From: an uncultured Wenzhouxiangella sp.
Lineage (GTDB): Bacteria > Pseudomonadota > Gammaproteobacteria > Xanthomonadales > Wenzhouxiangellaceae
NCBI GenBank assembly: GCA_913057255.1
Contig: CAJXNU010000003.1
Span: 1 to 41,868 of the forward strand
Length of the DNA: 41,868 nucleotides
Direction: 5' to 3'
This document shows positions 15,557 through 24,737 of the stretch, one piece after another. The translations under genes were made by a program, and so were the position numbers. Every line of letters begins with the position of its first letter. Position 1 is the stretch's first letter. Below the pieces are notes generated by a model. It searched no databases. It saw only the letters and a program-made list of their open reading frames with translations, and was not told where the DNA came from.

Positions 15557-16207
15557 TCATGATTTCTCTTTGAGGTATTTCTTCTTGTCTTTCCAACGAC
15601 ACACATCCACGACCGGGCAGTGCGCACAGTCTGGGTTTCTGGCCTTACAGGTGTATCGCCCATGCAAAATCAACCAATGGTGAGCGTTCAAAAGGTATTG
15701 CTCCGGCACGCGCTTGAGCAAGGCTTTCTCAACGGCCAAAGGGGTTTTACCGGGTGCCAAACCCGTTCGGTTGGAGACTCGGAAGATATGGGTATCGACG
15801 GCCATGGTGGGTTGGCCAAAGGCCGTGTTGAGAACCACATTGGCGGTCTTTCGCCCAACGCCTGGGAGTGCTTCGAGAGCTTCGCGCTCTGATGGGACTT
15901 CGCCTTGATGTTTTTCAATCAACTGTTGGCAGGTGGCTATCACATTTTTGGCTTTGTTGTTAAATAAACCAATGGTCTTAATGTAGTCTTTCAAGCCCTC
16001 GACACCCAAAGCCAGAATCGCTTCGGGGGTGTTGGCGACTTTGAATAATTTGTCGGTGGCTTTATTGACCCCCACATCTGTGGCCTGTGCCGATAGAGTG
16101 ACCGCCACCAACAGCTCAAACGGCGTCGAAAATTTCAATTCAGTGGTGGGGTTGGGGTTGAGCTCACTTAAGCGCTCAAAAAAAATCTCACGCTGGGCTT
16201 TGGTCAT
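15557..16207 (-). CDS. nth: Endonuclease III (DNA glycosylase/AP lyase)
   Basis: A 216-residue base-excision repair enzyme that removes oxidised pyrimidines. The helix-hairpin-helix [13 protein letters not shown] contains the catalytic Lys, and [12 protein letters not shown] contains the catalytic Asp. The four Cys of the [4Fe-4S] cluster are in [17 protein letters not shown] (spacing 6-2-5). The ATG at 16207 (MTKAQRE...) is preferred to a TTG at 16216. The start overlaps the 3' end of rnfE by 20 bp, the same rnfE-nth coupling seen in E. coli. Confidence 0.97.
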   Translation of the reverse strand: MTKAQREIFFERLSELNPNPTTELKFSTPFELLVAVTLSAQATDVGVNKATDKLFKVANTPEAILALGVEGLKDYIKTIGLFNNKAKNVIATCQQLIEKHQGEVPSEREALEALPGVGRKTANVVLNTAFGQPTMAVDTHIFRVSNRTGLAPGKTPLAVEKALLKRVPEQYLLNAHHWLILHGRYTCKARNPDCAHCPVVDVCRWKDKKKYLKEKS

Positions 16208-16889
16208 GCTGGCCAATGTCGGCTACCTCATTGTCTGATTTTTCTTGGAGCGATGAGCGTCTCACCCAGTACTGTCTGGCAGCGACCAACAGCCCCAAGC
16301 CAATAAAAGCACCCGGGGGCAGAAGGGCCAGCAATAAACCTTGATTGTTGGCCGAAACTGTCAGGGTGAGTGCAGACGCCCATGGACCGAGCAAGTTGTC
16401 TGCATTGGCAAACACTGTGCCTTGGCCAATCAGCTCTCTTCCTGCGCCCAAGACAATCAGCACCAAAGCAAACCCAATGCCTTGGGCCAAACCATCTTGA
16501 ATGGCCAAGCCCACCGGTTGCTTGGAGGCAAAGGCTTCGGCTCGAGCCAAGATGGTGCAGTTGGTGACAATCAAGGGAATAAAAATGCCCAGCGTTCGAC
16601 TCAGCTCATAAAAGTAGGCTTGTAGCAAAAGCTCCACCACCGTGACAGCCGAGGCAATAATCAACACAAACAAAGGAATCCGAATATCGCGTCGGATCTG
16701 ATGCTGGATCAAAGAGACTAGGGTGTTGGTCATCACCAAGACACACACCGTCGCCAACCCAAGGCCAATGCCATTGACCGCATTGGTGGTGACAGCCAGC
16801 AAAGGACACAGCCCAAGCAATTGGACAAGACCTGGGTTGTTATCCCATAGACCTTGGCGCCAAATGGATGTTGGGTTGGCTTCACTCAT
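16188..16889 (-). CDS. rnfE: Rnf electron transport complex subunit E
   Basis: A 233-residue inner-membrane subunit of the Rnf (Rsx) complex, which couples electron flow between ferredoxin and NAD to ion movement, or in E. coli keeps SoxR reduced. It has about six membrane helices and the RnfA/RnfE signature [27 protein letters not shown], whose Cys is thought to hold the intramembrane [2Fe-2S] cluster with its RnfA counterpart. The ATG at 16889 gives the standard N terminus; a frame to 16949 would extend deep into rnfG. It overlaps rnfG by 8 bp. Confidence 0.96.
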   Translation of the reverse strand: MSEANPTSIWRQGLWDNNPGLVQLLGLCPLLAVTTNAVNGIGLGLATVCVLVMTNTLVSLIQHQIRRDIRIPLFVLIIASAVTVVELLLQAYFYELSRTLGIFIPLIVTNCTILARAEAFASKQPVGLAIQDGLAQGIGFALVLIVLGAGRELIGQGTVFANADNLLGPWASALTLTVSANNQGLLLALLPPGAFIGLGLLVAARQYWVRRSSLQEKSDNEVADIGQHDQSPA

Positions 16890-17505
16890 CGGTCGTTGAC
16901 TGGTGCTGGCTGGCGGCATTGGCCCAAAGACGGTCCCGTTCTTGCTCATAGGTCTCTAGAGTCAATGCAATGGCCTCGATGACTGCAGTTGAGGTGATGG
17001 TCGCTGAGCTGATGGTATCAAACTCACCGCCTAAGCGATTGGCTTGCCAACGATTGGGTGGAGGGTCAGTGAGCGAACGTCCAGCAAATTGATCAATCCA
17101 GTCGCTCTTGGTGTGTTCAATGGCATCACCCAGCCCAGGCGTTTCTCGGTGATCCAACACGCGCACAGCGATCAGCTCGCCGTCGGGATCGATGGCGATG
17201 ACCAGTCGAATATTGCCGTTGTAGCCATCGGGTGTGGTCCAGTCAATCAAGGCGGCCTTCGGCACTTGATTTTGGTAGGCCAGATGCACAGTGGCCTCTT
17301 GCTGGGCCTCAACCAGCATCAAAGGCTCTTCAAGCGTCACGAGGGGCGGATCAAAGAAACCGTCTGGAAGAATCGAGGCGAGCTGCTGGGCAATGTGTGC
17401 CTGTTTTTCTTGTTCAATGCGGTCTTCGGTGAGCCGGTGAACACCGGACAAAAGGCCGGCAAAGACCAGCGTCAGCATGACGGTTTTGATGAGTGTCTGA
17501 ATCAT
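16882..17505 (-). CDS. rnfG: Rnf electron transport complex subunit G
   Basis: A 207-residue subunit with one N-terminal membrane anchor ([13 protein letters not shown]) and a periplasmic FMN-binding domain. The flavinylation motif is [13 protein letters not shown]; the Thr of SSATITS is the expected site of covalent FMN attachment by ApbE. The start overlaps rnfD by 4 bp (ATGA). No apbE gene is in this window. Confidence 0.95.
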   Translation of the reverse strand: MIQTLIKTVMLTLVFAGLLSGVHRLTEDRIEQEKQAHIAQQLASILPDGFFDPPLVTLEEPLMLVEAQQEATVHLAYQNQVPKAALIDWTTPDGYNGNIRLVIAIDPDGELIAVRVLDHRETPGLGDAIEHTKSDWIDQFAGRSLTDPPPNRWQANRLGGEFDTISSATITSTAVIEAIALTLETYEQERDRLWANAASQHQSTTDE

Positions 17506-18563
17506 CGGACGCTTCTAGTCTCATCTCGCTTGTGTTTGGGGTGGCCAAAAATTCTTGGCACCGTGTAGCGGTCGATCAATGGCACAAACATATTCATCAG
17601 GAGCACTGCGAAAGCCACGCCATCTGGGAATCCGCCCCAGGCGCGAATCACCAGCGTTAAGACCACCACGCCAATAGAGAAAATAATTTTTCCTTTGGGC
17701 GTACTCGAGCCAGAGACCGGATCGGTGGCAATGAAAAATGCACACATCACCAACGATCCCGCTGCCAACTGCTGAAGCGGTGATCGAAACAAGTCTGGGT
17801 CCATTAGCCAACCTGGCAGCGTGATCACGATGGTGCCCAATAAGACGGCCAGTGGCACATGCCAAGTGATGATGCGTTGCCCAATCAGATACAGCCCGCC
17901 TATGAGATAGGCCAGCGCTAACCACTCCCAGCCGCTGGCGCCAAAAAGCCCAAACATGGGATCGATGCCAATCTCAGATAAGGTTTGTCCATCCAATCGG
18001 CCCGTGCGAAGTTGGTCCAGCGGCGTGGCTTGCGAGATCGCATCCATAGTTCCACCGAGCGCCTGAGGCCCCTGCAAAATGGCCACCCAGGTGGTGTTCC
18101 AATCGGGTACCGTCTGCGCCAGTGTTCGCGGAATGACCCATTGAGTCAGTGCCAGCGGAAAAGCGATGATCACAGCCGCAAAACCGACCATGGCCGGATT
18201 GAATAGATTGTGGCCAATGCCCCCGTAGAGCTGTTTGGCGATGATGATGGCGAAGAACATACCCACCCCGGACACCCACCAAGGCGCCAATGGTGGAATG
18301 CTTAATGCAAATAACACAGCCGCCACCACTGCGCTTAGGTCTTTGAGATACACACCCACCGGACGCTGTCTCAGCTGAAGCATCACGGCCTCAAAGCTCA
18401 GAGCAAACCCAATGGCCAAGGCCAACTGAATAAAGATGCCCCATCCAAACAACCAGGCATGGACTGCGATCGCGGGCAGTAGAGCGATCAATACCTGGCC
18501 CATGACCTGAGAGACATTGCGTCGGGCCGGTCGGTGGGGCAAGGTCGCGCGCTGTCCGATCAC
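17502..18563 (-). CDS. rnfD: Rnf electron transport complex subunit D
   Basis: A 353-residue multispanning membrane subunit related to NqrB. The covalent FMN site is in DAISQATPLDQLRTG (S-x-A-T pattern), and the GHNLFNPAMVGFA and PDGVAFAVLLMNMFVPLIDRYTVPR segments are conserved in the family. It overlaps rnfC by 4 bp at its start and rnfG by 4 bp at its end, so translation through the operon is closely coupled. Confidence 0.97.
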   Translation of the reverse strand: MIGQRATLPHRPARRNVSQVMGQVLIALLPAIAVHAWLFGWGIFIQLALAIGFALSFEAVMLQLRQRPVGVYLKDLSAVVAAVLFALSIPPLAPWWVSGVGMFFAIIIAKQLYGGIGHNLFNPAMVGFAAVIIAFPLALTQWVIPRTLAQTVPDWNTTWVAILQGPQALGGTMDAISQATPLDQLRTGRLDGQTLSEIGIDPMFGLFGASGWEWLALAYLIGGLYLIGQRIITWHVPLAVLLGTIVITLPGWLMDPDLFRSPLQQLAAGSLVMCAFFIATDPVSGSSTPKGKIIFSIGVVVLTLVIRAWGGFPDGVAFAVLLMNMFVPLIDRYTVPRIFGHPKHKRDETRSVR

Positions 18564-20137
18564 GACTCGCCTTCCTTTTTCTGACGGGCTCGGGCAATGG
18601 CTGCCTCAATCTCTGATTGGGCACTGGAGTTGGCTTCCAGGCGCGCGCGTCGAGCCTGCCTACGGGCTTCACGCTCCGCTTGTCGTTGCTCAAGCCGTCG
18701 ATTTCTGGCTTCAAACCGCTCCTTGGCTAAGGCCTGTCTTCGTTGGTCCATGTCTAAGGCCCGCAATTGGTCTTTGCTGTGCCGGTACCAATCCAGCAAT
18801 GGCAAATGACTGGGGCAGACTTCCGCACACAGCCCGCACTCAATGCAATCCATCATGCCCATTTGATGCGCTTTTTCATGCGCGCCTTGGCTGGCCAATT
18901 TAAACAGCGTTTGGGGCAGCAATTGGGCTGGGCACACCGATACACAAAACCCGCAGTTGATGCAGGGCATTGACCCGACTGAGTTCGGTCTATCTGCTCG
19001 GGTCAACGCCAAGATACACAAACTGCCTTTATCGATCGGTGATCGCTGATCTGACACGGTATGTCCAGAGACTGGGCCACCGATGATGAGGTCAATCTCG
19101 GATTCAGGGCAGTTGAAGCCACCGGCTTGATGGATCAGATCAGTCACGGGTGTGCCGATGGGCGCATACACATTGCACGGGTTTTGGATGCCGGGGCCGG
19201 TGATGCTCACCAACCGATGGGTCAGGGGTGTATTTTCAATCACGGCATCGGCCACGCTGGCGGCCGTGGCCACGTTCAGACAAATCACCCCAATGTCTTT
19301 GGGTAGGCCATCGAAGGGGACTTCTTGATTGGTGAGCGTCTTGATCAACTGACGCTCCGCCCCTTGAGGATAGATGCTGGGAACTTCGATGAACTCAATA
19401 TCCAGCGCTGGGTCCAATGGATGCGGTTGAATGCATGCTAAAAAACCATCGCTGACCGAGCCATGGCTGTCTTTGAGCGGGTCCTCAACAGCCACAATGA
19501 GCCGCTTGGCACCGAGTGCCTTGGCCAACAGGCGACCACCCAAGACAATCGTTCCAGGGCGGTGCCGCATCAAGGCCTCATCACAGGCAATGTAGGGCTC
19601 ACACTCCACCCCGTTTAAGATCACGGTATCGATGCCTCCTGAGGCCTGTCGCATTTTCTCCGAGGTTGGAAATTGGGCGCCACCCAGTCCAACAATCCCC
19701 ATTCTCTGCAAATGATCCATCAGCTCATCGGGCGTGATCTCAGGCAGCGGCGTGTTGGGTGGGTAATCATCGGGCAGTTTTTTGGGCGCTTGTGTGCGGT
19801 CGGTTTGTATGTGCAGGCAAGGCACGTCATGGCCCATGTCTTTGAGTGCCGGCCGCGACACGATGCCTAAGAATGTGCCAGCAACTGGGGCGTGAAGCCT
19901 GGGGTGGGCATCCCCCATCCCTCGAGTGAGCGTTTGTCCAGCGGCCAGTTGTTGCCCAACACTCACAGCCAGATGATCGGTGATCTGGTGGAGATCTAGA
20001 GGCTGATGTCGATGGCCTTTAAGCGGCAGATAAAGTGCCTCAGGAACCGGTATCGATTGAGTCGGGCGTTGCATGGCCATGGCTTTGTGATCTGCCAGCG
20101 GCATGCCACCAAAAAAGCCATGCACGCTCACTGACAT
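18560..20137 (-). CDS. rnfC: Rnf electron transport complex subunit C
   Basis: A 525-residue soluble subunit that binds NADH and FMN and carries two [4Fe-4S] clusters. The nucleotide-binding loop is GIVGLGGAQFPTSEKM; the cluster motifs are CINCGFCVSVCPAQLLPQ and CIECGLCAEVCPSHLPLL. The last ~60 residues are a charged Arg/Glu/Ala-rich helix (ERFEARNRRLEQRQAERE...) that would extend as a coiled coil; in enterobacteria this tail is much longer and repetitive. The start codon shares one base with the rnfB stop (TAATG). Confidence 0.97.
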   Translation of the reverse strand: MSVSVHGFFGGMPLADHKAMAMQRPTQSIPVPEALYLPLKGHRHQPLDLHQITDHLAVSVGQQLAAGQTLTRGMGDAHPRLHAPVAGTFLGIVSRPALKDMGHDVPCLHIQTDRTQAPKKLPDDYPPNTPLPEITPDELMDHLQRMGIVGLGGAQFPTSEKMRQASGGIDTVILNGVECEPYIACDEALMRHRPGTIVLGGRLLAKALGAKRLIVAVEDPLKDSHGSVSDGFLACIQPHPLDPALDIEFIEVPSIYPQGAERQLIKTLTNQEVPFDGLPKDIGVICLNVATAASVADAVIENTPLTHRLVSITGPGIQNPCNVYAPIGTPVTDLIHQAGGFNCPESEIDLIIGGPVSGHTVSDQRSPIDKGSLCILALTRADRPNSVGSMPCINCGFCVSVCPAQLLPQTLFKLASQGAHEKAHQMGMMDCIECGLCAEVCPSHLPLLDWYRHSKDQLRALDMDQRRQALAKERFEARNRRLEQRQAEREARRQARRARLEANSSAQSEIEAAIARARQKKEGES

Positions 20138-20688
20138 TAGGCCTGCACCCGGATATCAATTGACATGGGTTTGGGATGAATCATGGGCCGTTGGGCTGGC
20201 ACCAAGTCGATGCAGTCAACCGGGCAGGGTGCGATGCATAGCTCACAACCGGTGCACTCGGAGGCCAAGACGGTGTGCATCATTTTTTGTGCGCCCAAAA
20301 TGGCATCCACGGGACAGGCCTGAATACATAACGTGCAGCCGATGCAGCGGTCTTCATCAATCAGCGCAACTACAGGTGGCTTATGGCTGCCGTGCTCTTC
20401 ATTGAGCGGCTTGGATTCTTTGCCAAGCAAATCAGCCAAGGCATCGACACCGGCCTGACCACCGGGAGGGCATTGGTTGATGTCAGCCTCGCCCGAGGCA
20501 ATGGCCTCGGCATACGGCCGACAGCCCGGATAGCCGCATTGGGCGCATTGCGTCTGTGGCAGCAGCGCATCGATTTGTTCGACCACAGAGTCATCGTTTG
20601 CACCCCAGCGTCGACTCACCCAGAGAATCAGTGCGACCACAGAAACGGTCAGCAGAGTCAAAATAAGAACGCTAGGAATCATGCTCAC
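20137..20688 (-). CDS. rnfB: Rnf electron transport complex subunit B
   Basis: A 183-residue Fe-S subunit that accepts electrons from ferredoxin. An N-terminal membrane helix ([18 protein letters not shown]) precedes a domain with the four-Cys motif [16 protein letters not shown]...CPPGG. Two ferredoxin-type clusters follow ([16 protein letters not shown] and [16 protein letters not shown]). The start overlaps rnfA by 4 bp. Confidence 0.97.
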   Translation of the reverse strand: MSMIPSVLILTLLTVSVVALILWVSRRWGANDDSVVEQIDALLPQTQCAQCGYPGCRPYAEAIASGEADINQCPPGGQAGVDALADLLGKESKPLNEEHGSHKPPVVALIDEDRCIGCTLCIQACPVDAILGAQKMMHTVLASECTGCELCIAPCPVDCIDLVPAQRPMIHPKPMSIDIRVQA

Positions 20689-21263
20689 AGCTTGGCAAAG
20701 CCTGTAAAGCCCATGAACGCCAGCGCCATTAGACCGGCAGTCACCAAGCCAATCGGTGCACCTTTAAAAGCATCAGGCACATCGGCTAAAGCCAAGCGTT
20801 CGCGACCTGCGGCCAATGCGATGAGGACCACTCCAAAACCCAAAGCGGCACCAAAGCCGTAGAGGGCGGATTCAATCAAAGAATGGGTCTGTTGTTGATT
20901 CAGCAAAGCCACGCCCAAGACGGCACAATTGCTGGTGATCAAAGGCAAATAGATCCCGAGCACGCGATGCAATAAAGGTGCGCCGTGGCGCATGAACAGT
21001 TCGGTCAATTGCACCAGGCCTGCGATGATAACGATAAAGGCCACGGTGGAGAGATAAGTGAGCTCCAATGGGATGAGGACATGGACTGAGATCATGTGGC
21101 TGGCCACAGAAGCCAGTGTCAAGACAAAAGCCGTGGCCAATGACATGCCAATGGCCGATTCGATATTCGAAGACACGCCCATGAATGGGCATAATCCCAG
21201 AAACTTAATCAGCACAAAGTTATTGACTAAGGCGGCTGATATCAAAATGAAAACCCAATCCAT
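20685..21263 (-). CDS. rnfA: Rnf electron transport complex subunit A
   Basis: A 192-residue membrane subunit with six hydrophobic segments and the signatures [18 protein letters not shown] and [18 protein letters not shown]; the two Cys face those of RnfE in the membrane core. It is the first gene of rnfABCDGE-nth. It lies 56 bp after metG on the same strand; a promoter could sit in that gap or the cluster could read through from metG. Confidence 0.97.
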   Translation of the reverse strand: MDWVFILISAALVNNFVLIKFLGLCPFMGVSSNIESAIGMSLATAFVLTLASVASHMISVHVLIPLELTYLSTVAFIVIIAGLVQLTELFMRHGAPLLHRVLGIYLPLITSNCAVLGVALLNQQQTHSLIESALYGFGAALGFGVVLIALAAGRERLALADVPDAFKGAPIGLVTAGLMALAFMGFTGFAKL

Positions 21264-21319
21264 CGATGCCTTGTCCTTTGCGTGATCCTATCTGTCGAGT
21301 CGATGCCCTCAGCAAACCA

Positions 21320-22972
21320 TCAGGTCAGAGACTCCCGAGACTCATCGATGACTTGATCAAGCTGAGTTTGTTCAATCCGTTGCATGAGTGGTTTGAATTT
21401 CTCGATCGAATGGTTCAGCAGTGGCTCGCTCACGGCATCAAAGTGCTCTATCGAGGTGTTTAAAAATTGGGATGCTTCATGGGCCGTGGCGGGGATCACC
21501 GGCTGCAACCAAGTGATCAATACCCGAAATAAGTTCAGGCCTTGCGTGCAGATCGCCACCACCTCATCTTCTCGATTGTCCTCTTTGGCCATTTGCCACG
21601 GTTTGTGTTGATCAATGTACTGATTGGCTTCATCTGCCAAAGCCATGATCTGGCGGATGGCGCCAGCGAAGTTGAGCTGATCGTAATCGGTCTCGATGGC
21701 ACGCTGTTGCTCGATGAAGTGGGCGTAGAGATCAGGGTCGGGTAGAGCGCTGCTGAGTTGCCCATCGCCGAGTTTGTGGATGAAGCCACTGCAGCGGCTG
21801 GCAATGTTTACAAGTTTGCCGACCAGATCTGAATTCACCCGCGCTTTGAAGTCTTCTAGCGATAGATCGATATCGCCTAGGCTGGGTGTGAGCTTGGCGG
21901 CAAAGTAATACCGCAAGGCGTCGGCGTTGATGTGATCAAGCCAAGTTCTTGCCTTGATGAAGGTGCCGCGCGACTTCGACATTTTTGCGCCATTGACAGT
22001 CAAAAAGCCGTGCGCGTGCACCTGGGTGGGCTGGCGAAAGCCTGCGCCTTCGAGCATGGCTGGCCAGAACAAGCAATGAAAGTAAATGATGTCTTTGCCG
22101 ATAAAGTGGTGCATCTCGGTATCGGTCTCAGGCGAGAGCCAGGCGTCAAAATCCAGTCCCTCGCGCTGACAGATGTTTTTGAAACTCGCCAGATAACCGA
22201 CTGGGGCATCAAGCCAAACATAGAAATATTTGTCGGTTTGTCCAGGGATGGGGAACCCAAAATAAGGCGCATCTCGGGTGACATCCCAATCGCGAAGCGC
22301 CTCACCAAACCACTCTTTGAGTTTGTTGGCCACCTCAGGTTGCACGGCGCCTGAGTCAATCCATGCAGACAGGCCCTCTCTAAACTGCTCGAGCGTGACA
22401 AAGAAGTGCTCGGTGTCTTTCAACACCGGTGTGGCACCAGAGATGGCAGAGTGCGGGTCAATTAAGTCGGTGGGGTCGTAACTGGCACCACAGGCATCGC
22501 AGGAGTCACCGGCCTGATCGGTCGCTTGGCAACGCGGGCAGGTGCCTCGAATGAAGCGGTCTGGCAAAAAGATGCTGGCCTCGGGGTCGAAGTATTGTGA
22601 GATGGTGCGATTGTCGACCGCCCCTTTTTCTTGCAGCCTAGCCCAGATCAATTCGACCAATGCTTGGTTGGTCTGGGTGTGCGTTGAAGAAAACTCGTCA
22701 TAGGAAATATTGAAATCCTGAAAATCTTTTTGGTGCTCGGCTGACATTTCCTCAATCAGCTGCTCTGGCGCGATGCCTCGCTTTTTGGCATGCAGCATGA
22801 TTGGGGTCCCGTGGGCATCATCGGCCCATGCAAACCACACCTCATGACCCATTGCGCGCTGGAAACGCGTCCAGATGTCGGTCTGCACGTACTCGAGCAT
22901 GTGCCCCAAATGAATGGAGCCATTGGCATAAGGCAAGGCGGCTGTGACCAAGATTTTTCGCTGCTGAGTCAT
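21320..22972 (-). CDS. metG: Methionyl-tRNA synthetase, short form
   Basis: A 550-residue class I aminoacyl-tRNA synthetase that charges tRNA-Met with methionine. The HIGH-type motif HLGH is near residue 22 and KMSKS is at 330-334; a zinc knuckle reads CPRC...CDAC around residues 140-160. The protein stops after the anticodon-binding helices, where E. coli MetG continues for ~125 residues with an EMAPII-like tRNA-binding and dimerisation domain. The stop is followed by only 56 bp before rnfA and I see no remnant of the missing domain, so the short form seems settled rather than newly broken. It is divergent from mrp, as in many gammaproteobacteria. Confidence 0.97.
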   Translation of the reverse strand: MTQQRKILVTAALPYANGSIHLGHMLEYVQTDIWTRFQRAMGHEVWFAWADDAHGTPIMLHAKKRGIAPEQLIEEMSAEHQKDFQDFNISYDEFSSTHTQTNQALVELIWARLQEKGAVDNRTISQYFDPEASIFLPDRFIRGTCPRCQATDQAGDSCDACGASYDPTDLIDPHSAISGATPVLKDTEHFFVTLEQFREGLSAWIDSGAVQPEVANKLKEWFGEALRDWDVTRDAPYFGFPIPGQTDKYFYVWLDAPVGYLASFKNICQREGLDFDAWLSPETDTEMHHFIGKDIIYFHCLFWPAMLEGAGFRQPTQVHAHGFLTVNGAKMSKSRGTFIKARTWLDHINADALRYYFAAKLTPSLGDIDLSLEDFKARVNSDLVGKLVNIASRCSGFIHKLGDGQLSSALPDPDLYAHFIEQQRAIETDYDQLNFAGAIRQIMALADEANQYIDQHKPWQMAKEDNREDEVVAICTQGLNLFRVLITWLQPVIPATAHEASQFLNTSIEHFDAVSEPLLNHSIEKFKPLMQRIEQTQLDQVIDESRESLT

Positions 22973-22986
22973 TTTTTTATTATGGC

Positions 22987-22998
22987 ACGGCAGGCCGT
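22987..22998. promoter_or_regulatory. Short dyad between divergent metG and mrp
   Basis: ACGGC-AG-GCCGT is a perfect 5-bp dyad with a 2-nt centre, 15 bp upstream of the metG start. A TACAAT box at 23018-23023 on the plus strand may be the mrp -10. A CATAAT lies on the minus strand only a few bases before the metG ATG, which would give an almost leaderless message. All are weak single-site matches. Confidence 0.25.
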
Positions 22999-23059
22999 CG
23001 TTTCAGTGTGGGTTCGCTACAATAACTGAGACTTCATTTTGACACTTAGGGTGACTCAC

Positions 23060-24142
23060 TTGAGTGACGAGAGCCAACAGAAACTCAAAGCGGTAGCCTC
23101 AGCGGTCACCGATCCCAATTTAGGTGCACCGCTGGGTGAGGCCGTCCGGGCCTTGGCGGTGCGCGATGGCAAGGTGGCCATTGAGCTGGTGCTCGGATAT
23201 GCCGCCAAACACGGGGTGGCTGCCATCGAGCAGGCGCTTACCGAGGCACTGTGCGCCGTCGATGGGATCCATGCCGTCAGCGTGGATATTCGCTCAGAGA
23301 TTTTGCAACACGCGGTCCAAGGGGGCTTGGCGCCGTTGGACGGGGTCCGCAACATCATTGCAGTGGCCTCAGGGAAGGGCGGGGTTGGTAAATCTACCGT
23401 GGCGGTGAACTTGGCCCTGGCGCTGCAAAACGAGGGAGCCCGCGTCGGGCTTCTAGACGCCGATATCTATGGCCCCAGCGTGCCCAGAATGTTGGGATTG
23501 TCAGGCTCTCCCAAAACCCATGGCCAAAACCAAATCCTACCGATGGAGGCATTGGGCTTGCAGGTGATGTCGATTGGGGTGCTCGTCGATACCAATCAGG
23601 CCATGATTTGGCGGGGTCCCATGGCCACTCAGGCGCTTCAACAAATGCTCAACCAAACCCAGTGGTCTGGACTGGATTACCTGATACTGGATTTGCCGCC
23701 AGGTACGGGAGACATTCAATTGACGCTGTCACAGCGGGTGCCGGTGGCGGGGGTGGTCACGGTCACCACGCCTCAGGCCGTGGCCTTAGATGATGTCAGG
23801 CGCGCCGTGGCGATGTTTAATAAGGTTAAGATTCCTATTCTGGGTGTGGTCGAAAACATGAGCACCTATATTTGTCGCCATTGTGGCGAAGAAGAAGCCA
23901 TCTTTGGCCACGGCGGTGGTGAACAAATTGCAAAAGAGACTGGCATTAATTTACTCGGCCAGGTGCCATTGAATGCCCAATTGGGTCGCACGACCGATGA
24001 GGGTCAGTCATTGATCCAGCAGGCCCCAGATCATCCGGTAAGCGTTCGCTTTGGAGAGATCGCGCGCCGGGTCGGGGCCGAACTGGCCCAACAGTCTCGG
24101 AATCGACAGGTTCGGATGCCGAAAATAAAAATTGTGGAATAG
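23060..24142 (+). CDS. mrp: Mrp/ApbC P-loop iron-sulfur carrier
   Basis: A protein of ~360 residues that binds and hands over Fe-S clusters in the cytosol. After an N-terminal DUF59-type domain comes the deviant Walker A IIAVASGKGGVGKSTVAVNLA, then LLDADIYGPSVPRMLG and LILDLPPGTGD. The cluster-binding CxxC pair is STYICRHCGEEE. There is no ATG near the family N terminus. TTG 23060 (MSDESQQ...) is preferred because CTTAGGG (23045-23051) stands 8 nt before it; GTG 23051 and TTG 23039 are alternatives. dcd follows after 19 bp. Confidence 0.95.
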   Translation: MSDESQQKLKAVASAVTDPNLGAPLGEAVRALAVRDGKVAIELVLGYAAKHGVAAIEQALTEALCAVDGIHAVSVDIRSEILQHAVQGGLAPLDGVRNIIAVASGKGGVGKSTVAVNLALALQNEGARVGLLDADIYGPSVPRMLGLSGSPKTHGQNQILPMEALGLQVMSIGVLVDTNQAMIWRGPMATQALQQMLNQTQWSGLDYLILDLPPGTGDIQLTLSQRVPVAGVVTVTTPQAVALDDVRRAVAMFNKVKIPILGVVENMSTYICRHCGEEEAIFGHGGGEQIAKETGINLLGQVPLNAQLGRTTDEGQSLIQQAPDHPVSVRFGEIARRVGAELAQQSRNRQVRMPKIKIVE

Positions 24143-24161
24143 ATAAGGAAGGTCACCTGCA

Positions 24162-24731
24162 GTGAGTATCAAATCAGATCGATGGATTCGTCGCATGGCC
24201 GAGGAGCACGGCATGATTGAGCCGTTTGAGCCTGGCCAAATCAAAACCAATGCCGAGGGCCACAAACTCGTTTCCTATGGCACCTCAAGCTACGGCTACG
24301 ATGGGCGCTGTGCCGATGAGTTTAAGATCTTCACCAACATCAACTCAGCCGTGGTCGATCCTAAGGCCTTCGATCAAGACAGCTTTGTCGATGTCAAAGG
24401 CGATGTTTGCATCATTCCCCCAAACTCGTTTGCACTCGCGCGGACGGTGGAGTATTTCAAAATCCCTCGAAATGTCTTGACCATTTGCTTGGGCAAATCC
24501 ACTTATGCCCGCTGCGGCATCATTGTCAATGTCACCCCGCTTGAGCCTGAGTGGGAAGGGCACGTCACCTTGGAGTTTTCCAACACCACGCCATTGCCCG
24601 CGAGGATTTATGCCAACGAGGGTGTGGCGCAGTTTCTGTTTCTAGAATCCGATGAGGTCTGCGAGACCTCATACGCGGACCGGTCGGGTAAGTACATGGG
24701 TCAGCGGGGCGTGACCTTGCCGAGGACCTAA
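24162..24731 (+). CDS. dcd: dCTP deaminase
   Basis: A 189-residue enzyme that deaminates dCTP to dUTP for thymidylate synthesis. The sequence matches the Pseudomonas-type family throughout: [35 protein letters not shown], the active-site [31 protein letters not shown] (with the catalytic Glu) and [12 protein letters not shown]. The GTG start at 24162 is supported by AGGAAGG upstream and the standard [13 protein letters not shown] terminus. It converges on the DegS-like gene with 6 bp between the stops. Confidence 0.96.
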   Translation: MSIKSDRWIRRMAEEHGMIEPFEPGQIKTNAEGHKLVSYGTSSYGYDGRCADEFKIFTNINSAVVDPKAFDQDSFVDVKGDVCIIPPNSFALARTVEYFKIPRNVLTICLGKSTYARCGIIVNVTPLEPEWEGHVTLEFSNTTPLPARIYANEGVAQFLFLESDEVCETSYADRSGKYMGQRGVTLPRT

Positions 24732-24737
24732 AGTGAC

